DNA from: CBDHCC01 sp965219235
Lineage (GTDB): Bacteria > Pseudomonadota > Alphaproteobacteria > Sphingomonadales > Sphingomonadaceae
Reading direction: 5' to 3'
NCBI GenBank assembly: GCA_965219235.1
Contig: OZ244721.1
Coordinates: 2,294,001-2,358,000 of the forward strand
DNA: 64,000 nucleotides
This document shows positions 16,791-25,520 of this stretch, piece by piece. Position numbers and translations under genes: made by a program. The notes below the pieces were generated by a model, which made no database searches, was not told where the DNA came from, and worked only from the letters and a program-made list of their open reading frames with translations. Positions within the stretch are counted from its first letter, which is position 1, and each line of letters begins with the position of its first letter.

Positions 16791-17990
16791 ATGGCGATGG
16801 CGATGCGACCCGTCCTCTTCCTCCTGCCCGTTCTGGCGTCCGCCGCCGCCCCCGCCGCGGCGCAGGACGCGCCGCCCTCCGTGCGCGATTTCAAGCTGGA
16901 GCCCGCGCCCAAGCCTGCGGTCGATCCGCGCCTGCAGGGTCCGGGGCTGACGCCGAAACCGGCGCCGCTGCCCACCGAGCGGCCGCCCGCCGCCCCGCCG
17001 CCCCAGCGTCCGACGGCGAGCGATCAGGCCGCGCCGTCCGCCGCCGCTCCGCCACCGGCCCCGCCCGCCCGCAGCGCGCCTTCGCCCGCCTCGCGAGACA
17101 CGATCCCGCGGACCGGGCCGCGCGCCGGGCGCGACTCGGCCCCCGCCGCCGAGCGTCCCGTTCCGCCCTCCCGATCCGAGCGGACGAACGCCGTGCCCGC
17201 TCCGGCTCCGGCGCCCGAGCCGTCCGAGCCGTCCGCGCAGGCTCTCCCGTCCTCCGCGACCGCCACCCCGCCGCCGCGCGCGGAGCCATTGCCCGACGGC
17301 GAGACCTCCCGCGGGCCGCTGGCGCTGTTCGCGCTCGCCGGGCTGCTTGGACTCGGCGCGCTCCTGCTGGTGGCGCGCCGCCGCCGTCCGGCGCGGCGGG
17401 CGTCGGCGCGCGTGGCGGAGCCCGAGGCGGCGGTGCCCGCGCGGCCGGAGCCTCCGGTGCCGCCGCCCGCCGCGATCCCCGCCGCGCCGGCCGCCCCGCT
17501 CACGCCGCTCGTGCTCGTCTTCGAGCCGCTGGAAGCGCGCGCGACCGCGCTCGGCAGCAGCCTCAAATGCCGACTGACGGTCACCAACGCCGGCCCCGCG
17601 CCCGCCACCGACCTGTCGCTCGACCTGACGATGGCGGGCGCGGGGCCGGAGGGCGACGCGCAGCTCCGGCATTTCGCCGTCGAGGGGTCCGGCCGGCCAC
17701 GGCTCGACCTGCCCGACCTCCCGCCCGGCGAGAGCCGCACGATCGAGCGGTCGCTGCGGGTGGGCGCGCGCGACTTCCGCCCGATCCAGCTCGCCGACCG
17801 GGCGATCTTCGTGCCGCTGGTCGGTGTCGACCTCGCCGGCACGGTGGCGGGCGGGACGGTGCGGGTGACCGGCGCGCATGTCGTCGGCCGCGCGCCGAAA
17901 CAGGGCACCAAGATGGGGCCGTTCCGCGTCGACCAGGGTCCGCGCCACTATCGCGAGCTCGGCCAGCGGCCCCACGCGCTCGCCGGCTGA
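16791..17990 (+). CDS. Secreted/membrane-anchored protein, Pro-rich with Ig-like domain
   Basis: A 399-residue protein of unknown function. A signal peptide (RPVLFLLPVLASAAAPAAAQ) is followed by about 145 residues very rich in Pro and Ala. A membrane helix (LALFALAGLLGLGALLLVA) with an RRRRPARR stop-transfer follows. The cytoplasmic C-terminus has an Ig/CARDB-like fold (LVFEPLEARATALGSSLKC, LTVTNAGPAPATDLSLDLTM). ATG 16791 follows AAAGGGG; two more ATGs lie at 16797 and 16803. The photolyase gene begins two bases after its stop, so it heads the operon running to 22869. Confidence 0.8.
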   Translation: MAMAMRPVLFLLPVLASAAAPAAAQDAPPSVRDFKLEPAPKPAVDPRLQGPGLTPKPAPLPTERPPAAPPPQRPTASDQAAPSAAAPPPAPPARSAPSPASRDTIPRTGPRAGRDSAPAAERPVPPSRSERTNAVPAPAPAPEPSEPSAQALPSSATATPPPRAEPLPDGETSRGPLALFALAGLLGLGALLLVARRRRPARRASARVAEPEAAVPARPEPPVPPPAAIPAAPAAPLTPLVLVFEPLEARATALGSSLKCRLTVTNAGPAPATDLSLDLTMAGAGPEGDAQLRHFAVEGSGRPRLDLPDLPPGESRTIERSLRVGARDFRPIQLADRAIFVPLVGVDLAGTVAGGTVRVTGAHVVGRAPKQGTKMGPFRVDQGPRHYRELGQRPHALAG

Positions 17991-17991
17991 G

Positions 17992-19533
17992 GTGGGCCGT
18001 CCCGTCCTGATCCCCGTCCTGGGCGACCAGCTCTCCCTCGACCTCCCTTCGCTCGCCGGAGTCGACCCCGCCGACGCCGTCGTCCTGATGGCGGAGGTGC
18101 AGGAGGAGGCGACCTATGTGCGCCACCACAAGCGCAAGATCGCCTATCTCTTCTCCGCCATGCGCCACTTCGCCGACGAACTGCGCGGGCTGGGCTGGAC
18201 GGTGGAGTATGTGGAGCTGGAGGACGCCGACAATTCCGGCAGCTTCACGGGAGAGGTCGCGCGCGCCGTGGAGCGCCACCGGCCTTCGGTTATCCGCGTC
18301 ACCGAACCGGGCGAGTGGCGGCTGAAGGCGGCGTTCGACGCCTGGCCCGACAAGTTCGAGGCCCCGGTCACCGTGCTGGAGGACGCCCGCTTCCTCTGCT
18401 CCCACGCCCGCTTCGCGGAGTGGGCGGAGGGGCGGCGCGAGCTGACGATGGAGTTCTTCTACCGCGAGATGCGGCGCGAGACCGGCCTGCTGATGGACGG
18501 CGGCCAGCCCGCCGGCGGCCGGTGGAACTACGACCAGCAGAACCGCAAACCGCCCAAGGCGGACATGAGCGCCCCGAACCTGCCCGCCTTCGCGCCCGAC
18601 GCAATCACCCGCGACGTGCTGGCGCTGGTCGAGCGCCGCTTCGCCGACCACCCCGGCTCGCTCGCCGACTTCGGCATCGCCGTCACCCGCGCCGACGCCG
18701 AGACGGCGCAGGCGTGGTTCCTCGACCAGCGCCTCGCCCGCTTCGGCGACTGGCAGGACGCGATGGTGACGGGCGAGCCCTTCCTCTACCACGCGGTGCT
18801 GTCCTTCTACATCAACGCCGGCCTGCTCGATCCGATCGCGCTCTGCCGCGAGGTGGAGGTACGCTATCGGGACGGCCGCTGCCCGCTGAACGCGGCGGAG
18901 GGCTTCATCCGCCAGGTGATCGGCTGGCGCGAATACATGCGCGGCATCTACTGGTTCGCGGGGCCGGACTATCCGCGGCGCAACCACCTGGGCGCCCGCC
19001 GGCCGCTGCCCGACTTCTACTACACCGGCGACACCGACATGGCCTGCATGGCGGACGCGATCGGCAACACGCTCGCCCACGCCTACGCCCACCACATCCA
19101 GCGGCTGATGATCACCGGCAACTTCGCGCTGATCGCCGGTCTGGACCCCGTCGCCGTGCAGGCGTGGTATCTGGAGGTCTATGCCGACGCCTATGAGTGG
19201 GTGGAGTGCCCCAACACGCTGGGCATGATCCTCTATGGCGATGGCGGCCTGCTGGGCTCCAAGCCCTACGCCGCGTCGGGCAACTACATCGACCGGATGA
19301 GCGACTATTGCGGGCGCTGCCGCTACGACGTGAAGAAGAAGATGGGGGAGGCCGACGCCTGCCCGTTCAACGCGCTCTATTGGGACTTCCTGGCGAGGAA
19401 CGAGGACACGCTGCGCGGCAACCACCGGCTTCGCAACCCCTACTCCACCTGGGATCGGATGGGCGACAACCGCAAGGCGGCCATCCGGGGCGGGGCGGCG
19501 GCCTTTCTCGACAGCTTGGAAGGTGGTGGCTAA
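17992..19533 (+). CDS. phrB: Iron-sulfur photolyase/cryptochrome (PhrB/CryB type)
   Basis: A 513-residue flavoprotein of the FeS-containing bacterial cryptochrome/photolyase group, whose Agrobacterium member PhrB repairs (6-4) photoproducts. The N-terminal domain starts VLIPVLGDQLSLDLPSLAG. The FAD-binding helices contain EGFIRQVIGWREYMRGIYW and NTLAHAYAHHIQRLMITGNF. Four Cys able to bind the 4Fe-4S cluster lie at the C-terminal side: VECPNT, YCGRC (two) and DACPFN. GTG 17992 is the first sensible start after the upstream stop; ribosome site weak. It ends in TAA, unlike most genes here. Confidence 0.93.
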   Translation: MGRPVLIPVLGDQLSLDLPSLAGVDPADAVVLMAEVQEEATYVRHHKRKIAYLFSAMRHFADELRGLGWTVEYVELEDADNSGSFTGEVARAVERHRPSVIRVTEPGEWRLKAAFDAWPDKFEAPVTVLEDARFLCSHARFAEWAEGRRELTMEFFYREMRRETGLLMDGGQPAGGRWNYDQQNRKPPKADMSAPNLPAFAPDAITRDVLALVERRFADHPGSLADFGIAVTRADAETAQAWFLDQRLARFGDWQDAMVTGEPFLYHAVLSFYINAGLLDPIALCREVEVRYRDGRCPLNAAEGFIRQVIGWREYMRGIYWFAGPDYPRRNHLGARRPLPDFYYTGDTDMACMADAIGNTLAHAYAHHIQRLMITGNFALIAGLDPVAVQAWYLEVYADAYEWVECPNTLGMILYGDGGLLGSKPYAASGNYIDRMSDYCGRCRYDVKKKMGEADACPFNALYWDFLARNEDTLRGNHRLRNPYSTWDRMGDNRKAAIRGGAAAFLDSLEGGG

Positions 19534-19562
19534 GCCGTCCGGACACGAGATGGGAGGACGCG

Positions 19563-20387
19563 ATGGATCAACTGGTGAGCACCGAATGGGTGGCCGGAGA
19601 GCTGGGCGCCGGCGACCTGCGCGTGGTGGACGCCAGCGCCACCCTGCCCGCCGCCGGTCGGAACGCCAAGGCGGAGTACGAGGCGGGGCACATCGCGGGC
19701 GCCGTCTTCCTCGACCTCACGGAGCTGACAAAGGACGGCCTGCCGTCGGCCGAGAAGTTCGCCAGCCGGATGCAGTCCCTGGGGCTGGGCGACGGCAGCC
19801 GGGTGGTGATCTACGACGACAGCCCGCTGCATTCCGCGTGCCGCGCCTGGTGGCTGCTCGAGACGTTCGGTGCGCATTCGGTGGCGGTGCTCGACGGCGG
19901 CCTGGCCAAGTGGAAGACGGAGAACCGCCCGCTCGCCACCGGCGCGGAGACGCTGCGCCATCGCCACTTCACCCCCTTTCGCGACGACTCCATGCTGGCG
20001 ACCAAGGCCGACGTGCTCGGCAATCTGCACGGGCACGAGGCGGAGGTGGTGGACGCGCGCTCCGCCGGCCGTTTCGCGGGCACGGAGCCGGAGGCGCGAG
20101 ACGGGTTGGCCGGCGGACACATCCCGGGCAGCCGCTCGCTGCCCTACGAGGTGCTGTTCAACGCCGACGGCACCTGGAAACGCGACGGCGACCTGCGGAT
20201 GGCCTATGAGGAGGCGGGCGTGGACCTGACCAGGCCGATGATCGCCACCTGCGGGGGCGGCACGACCGCGGCCGTGCTGCTGTTCGGCGCGCGCCTGCTC
20301 GGCAAGGAGGACGTGCGCCTCTATGACGGCAGCTGGGCGGAATGGGGCGCGGACGCCGACCTGCCGGTGGCGACCGGAGCGGCGTGA
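19563..20387 (+). CDS. 3-mercaptopyruvate/thiosulfate sulfurtransferase
   Basis: A 274-residue double-rhodanese protein that moves sulfur from 3-mercaptopyruvate or thiosulfate to an acceptor. The first, inactive domain has EYEAGHIAGAVFLDL and YDDSPLHSACRAWW. The second carries the active Cys in MIATCGGGTTAAVLLFG. The motif CGGGTT is closer to the mercaptopyruvate type than to rhodanese CRKGVT. ATG 19563 has a strong GGGAGG site. The stop overlaps metC by four bases, linking it to sulfur amino-acid metabolism. Confidence 0.93.
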   Translation: MDQLVSTEWVAGELGAGDLRVVDASATLPAAGRNAKAEYEAGHIAGAVFLDLTELTKDGLPSAEKFASRMQSLGLGDGSRVVIYDDSPLHSACRAWWLLETFGAHSVAVLDGGLAKWKTENRPLATGAETLRHRHFTPFRDDSMLATKADVLGNLHGHEAEVVDARSAGRFAGTEPEARDGLAGGHIPGSRSLPYEVLFNADGTWKRDGDLRMAYEEAGVDLTRPMIATCGGGTTAAVLLFGARLLGKEDVRLYDGSWAEWGADADLPVATGAA

Positions 20388-21571
20388 GCGGCGGATCGCC
20401 GTCGGAGTCCGCGCCCGCGACCCGGCTGGTCGCGGCGGGACGGCGGGCGGAGTGGACGGGCCCGGCGGTCAACCCGCCGGTCTGGCGCGCGTCCACCATC
20501 CTCTATGACGACTGCGCCGCGCTGGAGGCGGGCGGGCGCGGCAATCGCGACGGCGAGTGGTTCTACGGCCGGCGCGGCACGCCCAGCCACTGGGCGCTGG
20601 CCGAGGCGCTGACGCAGATGGAGCCCGGCGCGGCGGGCACCATGCTCTATCCGTCCGGCGTCGCGGCCATCGCCGGCGCGCTGCTCTCGGTGCTGCGACC
20701 GGGCGACGAGTTGCTGCTGACGGACAACGCCTACGGTCCCAGCCGCGCGCTGGCCGACGGACTCCTGAAGACATGGGGGGTCGCGACGCGCTTCATCGAC
20801 CCCATGGCCCCGCTCGCGCCCGCGCTCTCCGAAGCGACGCGCGCAGTGCTGCTGGAGACGCCGGGATCGCTGACGATGGAGGTCTGCGACCTGCCTGCGA
20901 TGGCGGCGGCGGCGGCCGCGCGCGGCGTGGTCACGGTCCTCGACAACACTTGGGCCTCGGGCCATCTGCTCGCCGCCCTGCCGCTTGGGGTGGACCTGTC
21001 GATCGTCGCCGTGACCAAGCACATCGGCGGCCATTCCGACCTGATGATGGGCGCGGTCACGGCGACCGAGCGCCGCTGGCCGGCGCTGCGCCGCACCGCC
21101 CAGGCGCTGGGCCAGACCGTCTCCCCCGACGACGCCGTCCTGGCGCTGCGCGGACTGCGCACGCTCGACGTGCGGCTGGCGCGGCAGGGGGAGAGCGGGC
21201 TGGCGGTCGCCCACTGGCTGGCCGACCGGCCGGAGGTCGCGCGCGTGCTGCACCCCGCGCTGCCCTCGTGCCCCGGCCACGGGCATTACGCGCGCGACTT
21301 CGCCGGCCCGTGCGGCCTGTTCGGCTTCGTGCTGGCCGGGGGCTGGGACGCCGCCGACCGCGCCCGCCTCATCGACGCGCTCGATCGGTTCGGCATCGGC
21401 TACAGCTGGGGCGGCTATGAGAGCCTGGCAATCCCCGCCGATCCGGAGCGCACGGTCGTGCCGTGGGACGCGCCCGGCCGGCTGGTGCGGCTCTCGGTTG
21501 GCCTGGAGGACCCGGCCGACCTGATCGCCGACCTCGCGCGCGCCTTTGACCGGGTGGAGCGCGCACGGTGA
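20384..21571 (+). CDS. metC: Cystathionine beta-lyase
   Basis: A 395-residue PLP enzyme of the Cys/Met metabolism family, cleaving cystathionine to homocysteine. The family text is NPPVWRASTILYDDCAALE, YGRRGTPSHWALAEAL and YPSGVAAIAGALLSVL. The PLP lysine is in AVTKHIGGHSDLMMGAV. The C-terminus has FGIGYSWGGYESLAIP, typical of MetC rather than MetB/MetZ. GTG 20384 overlaps the sulfurtransferase stop (GTGA), and its own end overlaps the MscS gene in the same way. Some family members act as desulfhydrases, so substrate is by homology. Confidence 0.94.
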   Translation: MSGGSPSESAPATRLVAAGRRAEWTGPAVNPPVWRASTILYDDCAALEAGGRGNRDGEWFYGRRGTPSHWALAEALTQMEPGAAGTMLYPSGVAAIAGALLSVLRPGDELLLTDNAYGPSRALADGLLKTWGVATRFIDPMAPLAPALSEATRAVLLETPGSLTMEVCDLPAMAAAAAARGVVTVLDNTWASGHLLAALPLGVDLSIVAVTKHIGGHSDLMMGAVTATERRWPALRRTAQALGQTVSPDDAVLALRGLRTLDVRLARQGESGLAVAHWLADRPEVARVLHPALPSCPGHGHYARDFAGPCGLFGFVLAGGWDAADRARLIDALDRFGIGYSWGGYESLAIPADPERTVVPWDAPGRLVRLSVGLEDPADLIADLARAFDRVERAR

Positions 21572-22869
21572 GCGCGCGGGTCGTCGCCATGCTGCGCGCC
21601 TTCGGCATCGCCATGCCGGCGGCGCTCCACCTGGAGCAGGTGGCGATCGGCGGTGGGCTGGTGCTGCTCGCGCTCCTCCTCGCGGTGTTCCTGTCGCGGC
21701 GCTTCGGCGAGAGCGCCTCCACGCTGTGGCGCAACCGGGTCGGGCACGTCGGCGGGCTGGCCCCGCGCATGACCGCGCTGGTCCGTCACGGCTCGGCGAT
21801 GCTGATGATCCTGTTCCTCCTGCTGGCCTATCCCTGGCAGCCGCTCGCCCGCTTCACGATCGGCATCGCGTTGGCGGCGGCCGCCGCGCTGTTCCTGTTG
21901 CAGCTGATGCGCGGGCTGATGGTCAATCGCCTGATCGCCAACGTCACCGTCGTGATCGTCTTCGCCGCGCTGCTCGCCAATGCGATGGGCGGAGTGAGCG
22001 TGCTGACCGGCCAGCTCGACGCGGTCGGCTTCACGGTCGGCGAACGGCGCTACTCGCTCTTCACCCTGGTCGTGTGGGGCGTGACGGTCGTGCTGCTGTT
22101 CGTGGGCGTGCGGCTGGCCAATCGCCTGATCGGCCATTCGATCGAGAGCTCGCGCGCGCTCGACCCCACCCAGCAGGTGCTGGCGCAGAAGGTCGCGGGC
22201 ATGGTGGTGCTGGTCGTCGCCGTCCTGATCGGCATCGACGTGCTGGGCATCGACCTGACCGCGCTCGCCTTCTTCTCCGGCGCGTTCGGTCTCGCGATCG
22301 GCTTCGGCTTCCAGAAGACCTTCGGCAACCTGATCTCCGGCATCATCCTCTTGATGGACCGCTCGATCAAGCCGGGCGACGTGATCGTCGTCGGCGACAG
22401 CTTCGGCTGGGTCGAGAAGATCGGCATCCGCGCCGTCTCCGTCGTCACCCGCGACGGCAAGGAGCACCTGATCCCCAACGAGAACCTGATGACGCAGGAG
22501 GTGGAGAACTGGTCCTTCACCGACAAGAACGTGCGCGTCCGCATCCCGGTCGGGGTCTCCTATGCCAGCGACATGGCGCGGGTGCAGGACCTGATGCTGC
22601 AGGCCGCCCGCGAAAGCCCGCGCGTGCTCGACGAGCCGCAGTCCAACGTGTGGATGGTCGAATATGGCGACAGCTCCGTCAATTTCGAGATCCTGGTGTG
22701 GATCAACGATCCCGAAGGCGGCGTCGGCAACGTGAAGTCCGACGTGCTCAACCGCCTGTGGTGGCTGTTCAAGGAGCACGGGGTGGAGATCCCCTTCCCG
22801 CAACGCGACCTGAACGTGAAGCACTGGCCGCCCGCACTGTCATCGGACGACGACGCCGGCCGGCCCTGA
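21568..22869 (+). CDS. MscS-family mechanosensitive channel
   Basis: A 433-residue inner-membrane channel protein. Several hydrophobic helices fill the first 250 residues (GGLVLLALLLAVFL, AMLMILFLLLAYPW, ANVTVVIVFAALLANA). The pore helix AFFSGAFGLAIGFGFQKTFG follows, then the beta domain with LIPNENLMTQEVENWSF. The C-terminal cytoplasmic domain ends FPQRDLNVKHWP. The longer N-terminal part makes it one of the extended MscS homologues. GTG 21568 is fused by GTGA to metC, an odd partner, probably just operon economy. Confidence 0.93.
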   Translation: MSARVVAMLRAFGIAMPAALHLEQVAIGGGLVLLALLLAVFLSRRFGESASTLWRNRVGHVGGLAPRMTALVRHGSAMLMILFLLLAYPWQPLARFTIGIALAAAAALFLLQLMRGLMVNRLIANVTVVIVFAALLANAMGGVSVLTGQLDAVGFTVGERRYSLFTLVVWGVTVVLLFVGVRLANRLIGHSIESSRALDPTQQVLAQKVAGMVVLVVAVLIGIDVLGIDLTALAFFSGAFGLAIGFGFQKTFGNLISGIILLMDRSIKPGDVIVVGDSFGWVEKIGIRAVSVVTRDGKEHLIPNENLMTQEVENWSFTDKNVRVRIPVGVSYASDMARVQDLMLQAARESPRVLDEPQSNVWMVEYGDSSVNFEILVWINDPEGGVGNVKSDVLNRLWWLFKEHGVEIPFPQRDLNVKHWPPALSSDDDAGRP

Positions 22870-22992
22870 AGCAGGGGCGCAGTTTGTCCGCTTGCGACCA
22901 AGTGGCTGCCGTCCGCGATAATCCGCGCGCCACCCAGGACTCGCCGAACCGAACGCCACACCCACCTGCTGGTGTGATGACCCCTCTTGCAT

Positions 22993-23020
22993 ATTCGAGG
23001 TATCAAGATATATCTCGAAT
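22993..23020. promoter_or_regulatory. Dyad operator upstream of the padR-like gene
   Basis: ATTCGAG (22993-22999) and CTCGAAT (23014-23020) form a perfect 7-base dyad with an AT-rich centre that continues the symmetry (TATC/GATA). It sits 23 bases before the ATG of the PadR gene, overlapping a possible TTGCAT (22987) / TATATC promoter. PadR regulators commonly repress their own promoters, so this is the likely binding site. Confidence 0.65.
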
Positions 23021-23043
23021 CGCTCTTAAAAGAGGAGGACGAG

Positions 23044-23601
23044 ATGAACCCCTACTGGAAGGCGAAAATCGAGAGACTGCATGGCATCAACATCGGCGAC
23101 TTTGATCCGAGAACCACATCGGCTGGGGGTCGGCGACGCGGTCGGATGTTCGGGCCGGGCGAGTTGCGGCTCGCACTGCTCAAACTCGTCGCCGACGCGC
23201 CGCGCCACGGCTACGAGCTGATCAAGGCGATCGAAGACCTGACCGGCGGGGCCTACGCGCCGAGCCCCGGGGCTGTGTATCCGACGCTGCAACTGCTGGC
23301 GGACGAAGGCGCGGTCGCCGAACGCCAGGATGACGACGGCCCCCGCAGAACCTACGCTGCCTCCGCGCAGGGGGAAGAGGAGCTTGCCGAGCGTGAGGAG
23401 GAGGTGAGCGCCTTGATGGAACGGCTCGCCGACATCGCCGACGACCGGCGGGCCAAACCGAACCTGCAGGTCCACCGTGCGATGGACAATCTGCGCAACG
23501 CGCTGCGCGGGCAGCGTCACCGCGGCGCGCTGGAAGGGGGGACGTTGCACGCTATCGTCGATCTGATCGATGAAACCGCACGCCGCATCGAACGGATGTG
23601 A
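23044..23601 (+). CDS. PadR-family transcriptional regulator
   Basis: A 185-residue regulator with a winged-helix PadR domain: GELRLALLKLVADAPRHGYELIKAIEDLTGGAYAPSPGAVYPTLQLL, then the wing with DGPRRTYAASAQGEEEL. The C-terminal helices (residues about 115-185) form the Vir-like dimerisation arm. ATG 23044 has a perfect AGGAGG site; the frame extends upstream into the operator and is not coding there. A dyad just ahead suggests autorepression. No obvious transporter target is adjacent; the TorF gene follows 184 bases later. Confidence 0.93.
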   Translation: MNPYWKAKIERLHGINIGDFDPRTTSAGGRRRGRMFGPGELRLALLKLVADAPRHGYELIKAIEDLTGGAYAPSPGAVYPTLQLLADEGAVAERQDDDGPRRTYAASAQGEEELAEREEEVSALMERLADIADDRRAKPNLQVHRAMDNLRNALRGQRHRGALEGGTLHAIVDLIDETARRIERM

Positions 23602-23785
23602 CGGCGGTCCGGCCGCGCCCTTCCAGGGGCAACGGGTGTTCTTGTGCAGCAATCAAAAATGGTCCCTCCGCGTCCCACCAACTGCGGACCTCCAACCCAA
23701 GCCATTCCCCGCCCAGACCCCTTGCCGCCGCGCCCGCACGGCGACAGGGGAGGGCCACCGCAGCCGCGGCAACCGGAGCTTGACC

Positions 23786-24553
23786 ATGCGCGCACTGACC
23801 GTCCTGTTCCTGGCGCTCGGCCCCGCCGCGCCCGCGCTCGCGCAGGACTTCGACACCGGCGTCCCCTCCGCGGTCGCGGTCGACGCACAGGCGAGCGTGC
23901 TGACCGACTATCGCTTTCGCGGCCTGTCGCAGACGGACGGGGATCCGGCGGTGCAGGGCGCGGTCACGGTGCGGCACGAAAGCGGCCTGTCGGGAGGCGT
24001 GTTCCTGTCCAACCAGGCCGGGCGCGACCCCGGTGACGCGCTGTTCGGCCAGGGTGACGTGCGCGCCGAACTCTATGGCAGCTATCGCCGCCCGCTCGCC
24101 AGCGGCCTGACGGGCGAGGTGGGGGCCACGCTCTACCTGTTCCCCGACCGCCTGAGCGGGTTCGACACCGACTTCTACGAACCCTATCTGGCGCTCGCCT
24201 ACGACCTCGGCCCCGCCCGCGCGCGGGTGTCGGCGGCCTATGCGCCGAAGGGGCAGTCGTCGCTGGGCCGGGAGGACAGTCTCTATGCGGCCGGCGACCT
24301 GACGGTGGGGGTGCCGACCACGCCACTGACCGTGCTGGCCCATGTGGGTCGCGCGACGGGGGCGGTGGGCGCCGTGACGCCGGCGCTGTCATCCCAGGAT
24401 TACTGGGACTGGTCGCTGGGGGTGGAGGGGGTGCGCGGTCCGTTCGTGGCCGGTGTCCGCTATGTCGACACGGACGTCACGAATCGCCTGGGGTTCGCGG
24501 ACCGGATCGGCGCGGACGCCACCGTGCTCGGCTATGTGGGTGTGCGGTTCTAG
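23786..24553 (+). CDS. TorF-family putative porin
   Basis: A 255-residue outer-membrane beta-barrel of the TorF (Gcw_chp) family. The signal peptide (MRALTVLFLALGPAAPALAQ) precedes the marker VTLTDYRFRGLSQ-like text, here SVLTDYRFRGLSQTDGDPAVQGAV. Amphipathic strands follow, and the protein ends VLGYVGVRF with a terminal Phe for Bam recognition. Substrate unknown. ATG 23786 has a GGAG site. The frame upstream to 23570 overlaps padR and is not coding. Confidence 0.88.
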   Translation: MRALTVLFLALGPAAPALAQDFDTGVPSAVAVDAQASVLTDYRFRGLSQTDGDPAVQGAVTVRHESGLSGGVFLSNQAGRDPGDALFGQGDVRAELYGSYRRPLASGLTGEVGATLYLFPDRLSGFDTDFYEPYLALAYDLGPARARVSAAYAPKGQSSLGREDSLYAAGDLTVGVPTTPLTVLAHVGRATGAVGAVTPALSSQDYWDWSLGVEGVRGPFVAGVRYVDTDVTNRLGFADRIGADATVLGYVGVRF

Positions 24554-24569
24554 GTTCCATCGACTTCCC

Positions 24570-24716
24570 CGTTCGCGCTGAGCTTGCCAAAGCCTGTCCT
24601 GAGCGACTGCCGCAGGCAGGCGGTCGAAGGGCGCTGCCCTTTGTTGAAGACGATCGTGCAGGAAGAAGGACAGGGCTTCGACAGGCTCAGCCCGCACGGG
24701 TCTGGGAGTCGGAGGG
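24570..24716. repeat. REP-type inverted repeat (GAGC..GTCGAAG family)
   Basis: Copies of the short palindrome-forming sequence GCCTGTCCTGAGCGACTGCC...GGTCGAAGGGC (about 24590-24633) and the inverse GGCTTCGACAGGCTCAGCCC (about 24676-24696) face each other. The same family recurs at about 26087, 43758, 45850 and 50383. It separates the convergent torF-like and EVE genes and could end transcription from both. Confidence 0.75.
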
Positions 24717-24728
24717 TCCTCCGCCCGA

Positions 24729-25136
24729 TCAGCGCCCCGCCAGCTCGCGCAGCACGGTCGCCTCCTCGTCGGTCACCGGGCAGACGGACAGGCGCGACTG
24801 GCGAACGAGCGCCATGTCGGCCAGGCGCGGGTCGGCCTTGATGGCCTTGAGCGTCACCGGCCGCTCCCACGCCTTCACGGCCACCAGCGACACCGCGACC
24901 CACCTGCCGGTGGAGTCGGTGGGGTCCGGAAAGGCGGCCCGGGTCACCCGGGCGGTGCCGACCACGGCCTTGTCGCTCACCGAATGGTAGACGAACAGCG
25001 TGTCGCCGACCGCCATGGCGCGCAGGTTGTTGGCGGCCTGGTGGCTGCGCACCCCGTCCCAGGTGCCCGTGCCCTCCGCCACCAGATCGGCGAAGGAATA
25101 GGCGTCGGGCTCCGACTTCACGACCCACCAGGCCAT
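24729..25136 (-). CDS. EVE-domain protein
   Basis: A 135-residue protein consisting of one EVE domain, a PUA-like fold that recognises modified bases in RNA or DNA. It starts MAWWVVKSEPDAYSFADLV and has TWDGVRSHQAANNLRAMAVGD, FVYHSVSDKAVVGTARV and AVSLVAVKAWERPVTLKAIKA. ATG 25136 shares its first base with the stop of the upstream small membrane-protein gene. The open frame continues to 25517 in the same register, but that part lies across the neighbour and is not coding. Confidence 0.93.
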   Translation of the reverse strand: MAWWVVKSEPDAYSFADLVAEGTGTWDGVRSHQAANNLRAMAVGDTLFVYHSVSDKAVVGTARVTRAAFPDPTDSTGRWVAVSLVAVKAWERPVTLKAIKADPRLADMALVRQSRLSVCPVTDEEATVLRELAGR

Positions 25137-25357
25137 CAGACCAGTCCGCCGCCCAGGGACAGGCGGATCGCGGCAAGCGCGAATACCACCAGGTTGACGT
25201 TGCGGCCGCTGGTCCGGTTCGACAGCGCGCCCAGCCCCGCGCCGATGCCAGCGACCGGCAGCGCCAGCCAGTTCAGGATGCCGAAGAACGGCACCAGCCC
25301 CGGCAGCGCGATCGCCGCCGCGACCAGCGCGAACAGGACGGACAGGGCGTTCAGCAT
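25136..25357 (-). CDS. Small membrane protein
   Basis: A 73-residue hydrophobic protein with two or three membrane helices (LSVLFALVAAAIALPGLVP, WLALPVAGIGAGLGAL, NLVVFALAAIRLSLG). It has no recognisable catalytic motif. It is translationally coupled to the EVE gene by a shared base (TGATG), and this coupling is the best evidence that it is real. Function unknown. Confidence 0.75.
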   Translation of the reverse strand: MLNALSVLFALVAAAIALPGLVPFFGILNWLALPVAGIGAGLGALSNRTSGRNVNLVVFALAAIRLSLGGGLV

Positions 25358-25520
25358 GGCCGCGGGCGTACCCGCTCGACCGGACCCGCCGCAAGGGCGC
25401 GGGAGCGCTCGGGGCGCCCTCTTCCCGCGTGCGTCCCGGGGCGGGACAGACGGCGCGCGCGGCTGGGCGCGGCGGACCGGCCGTGCCAGCGACGGCGCCC
25501 GAAGCCCCGAGGATCACGCC

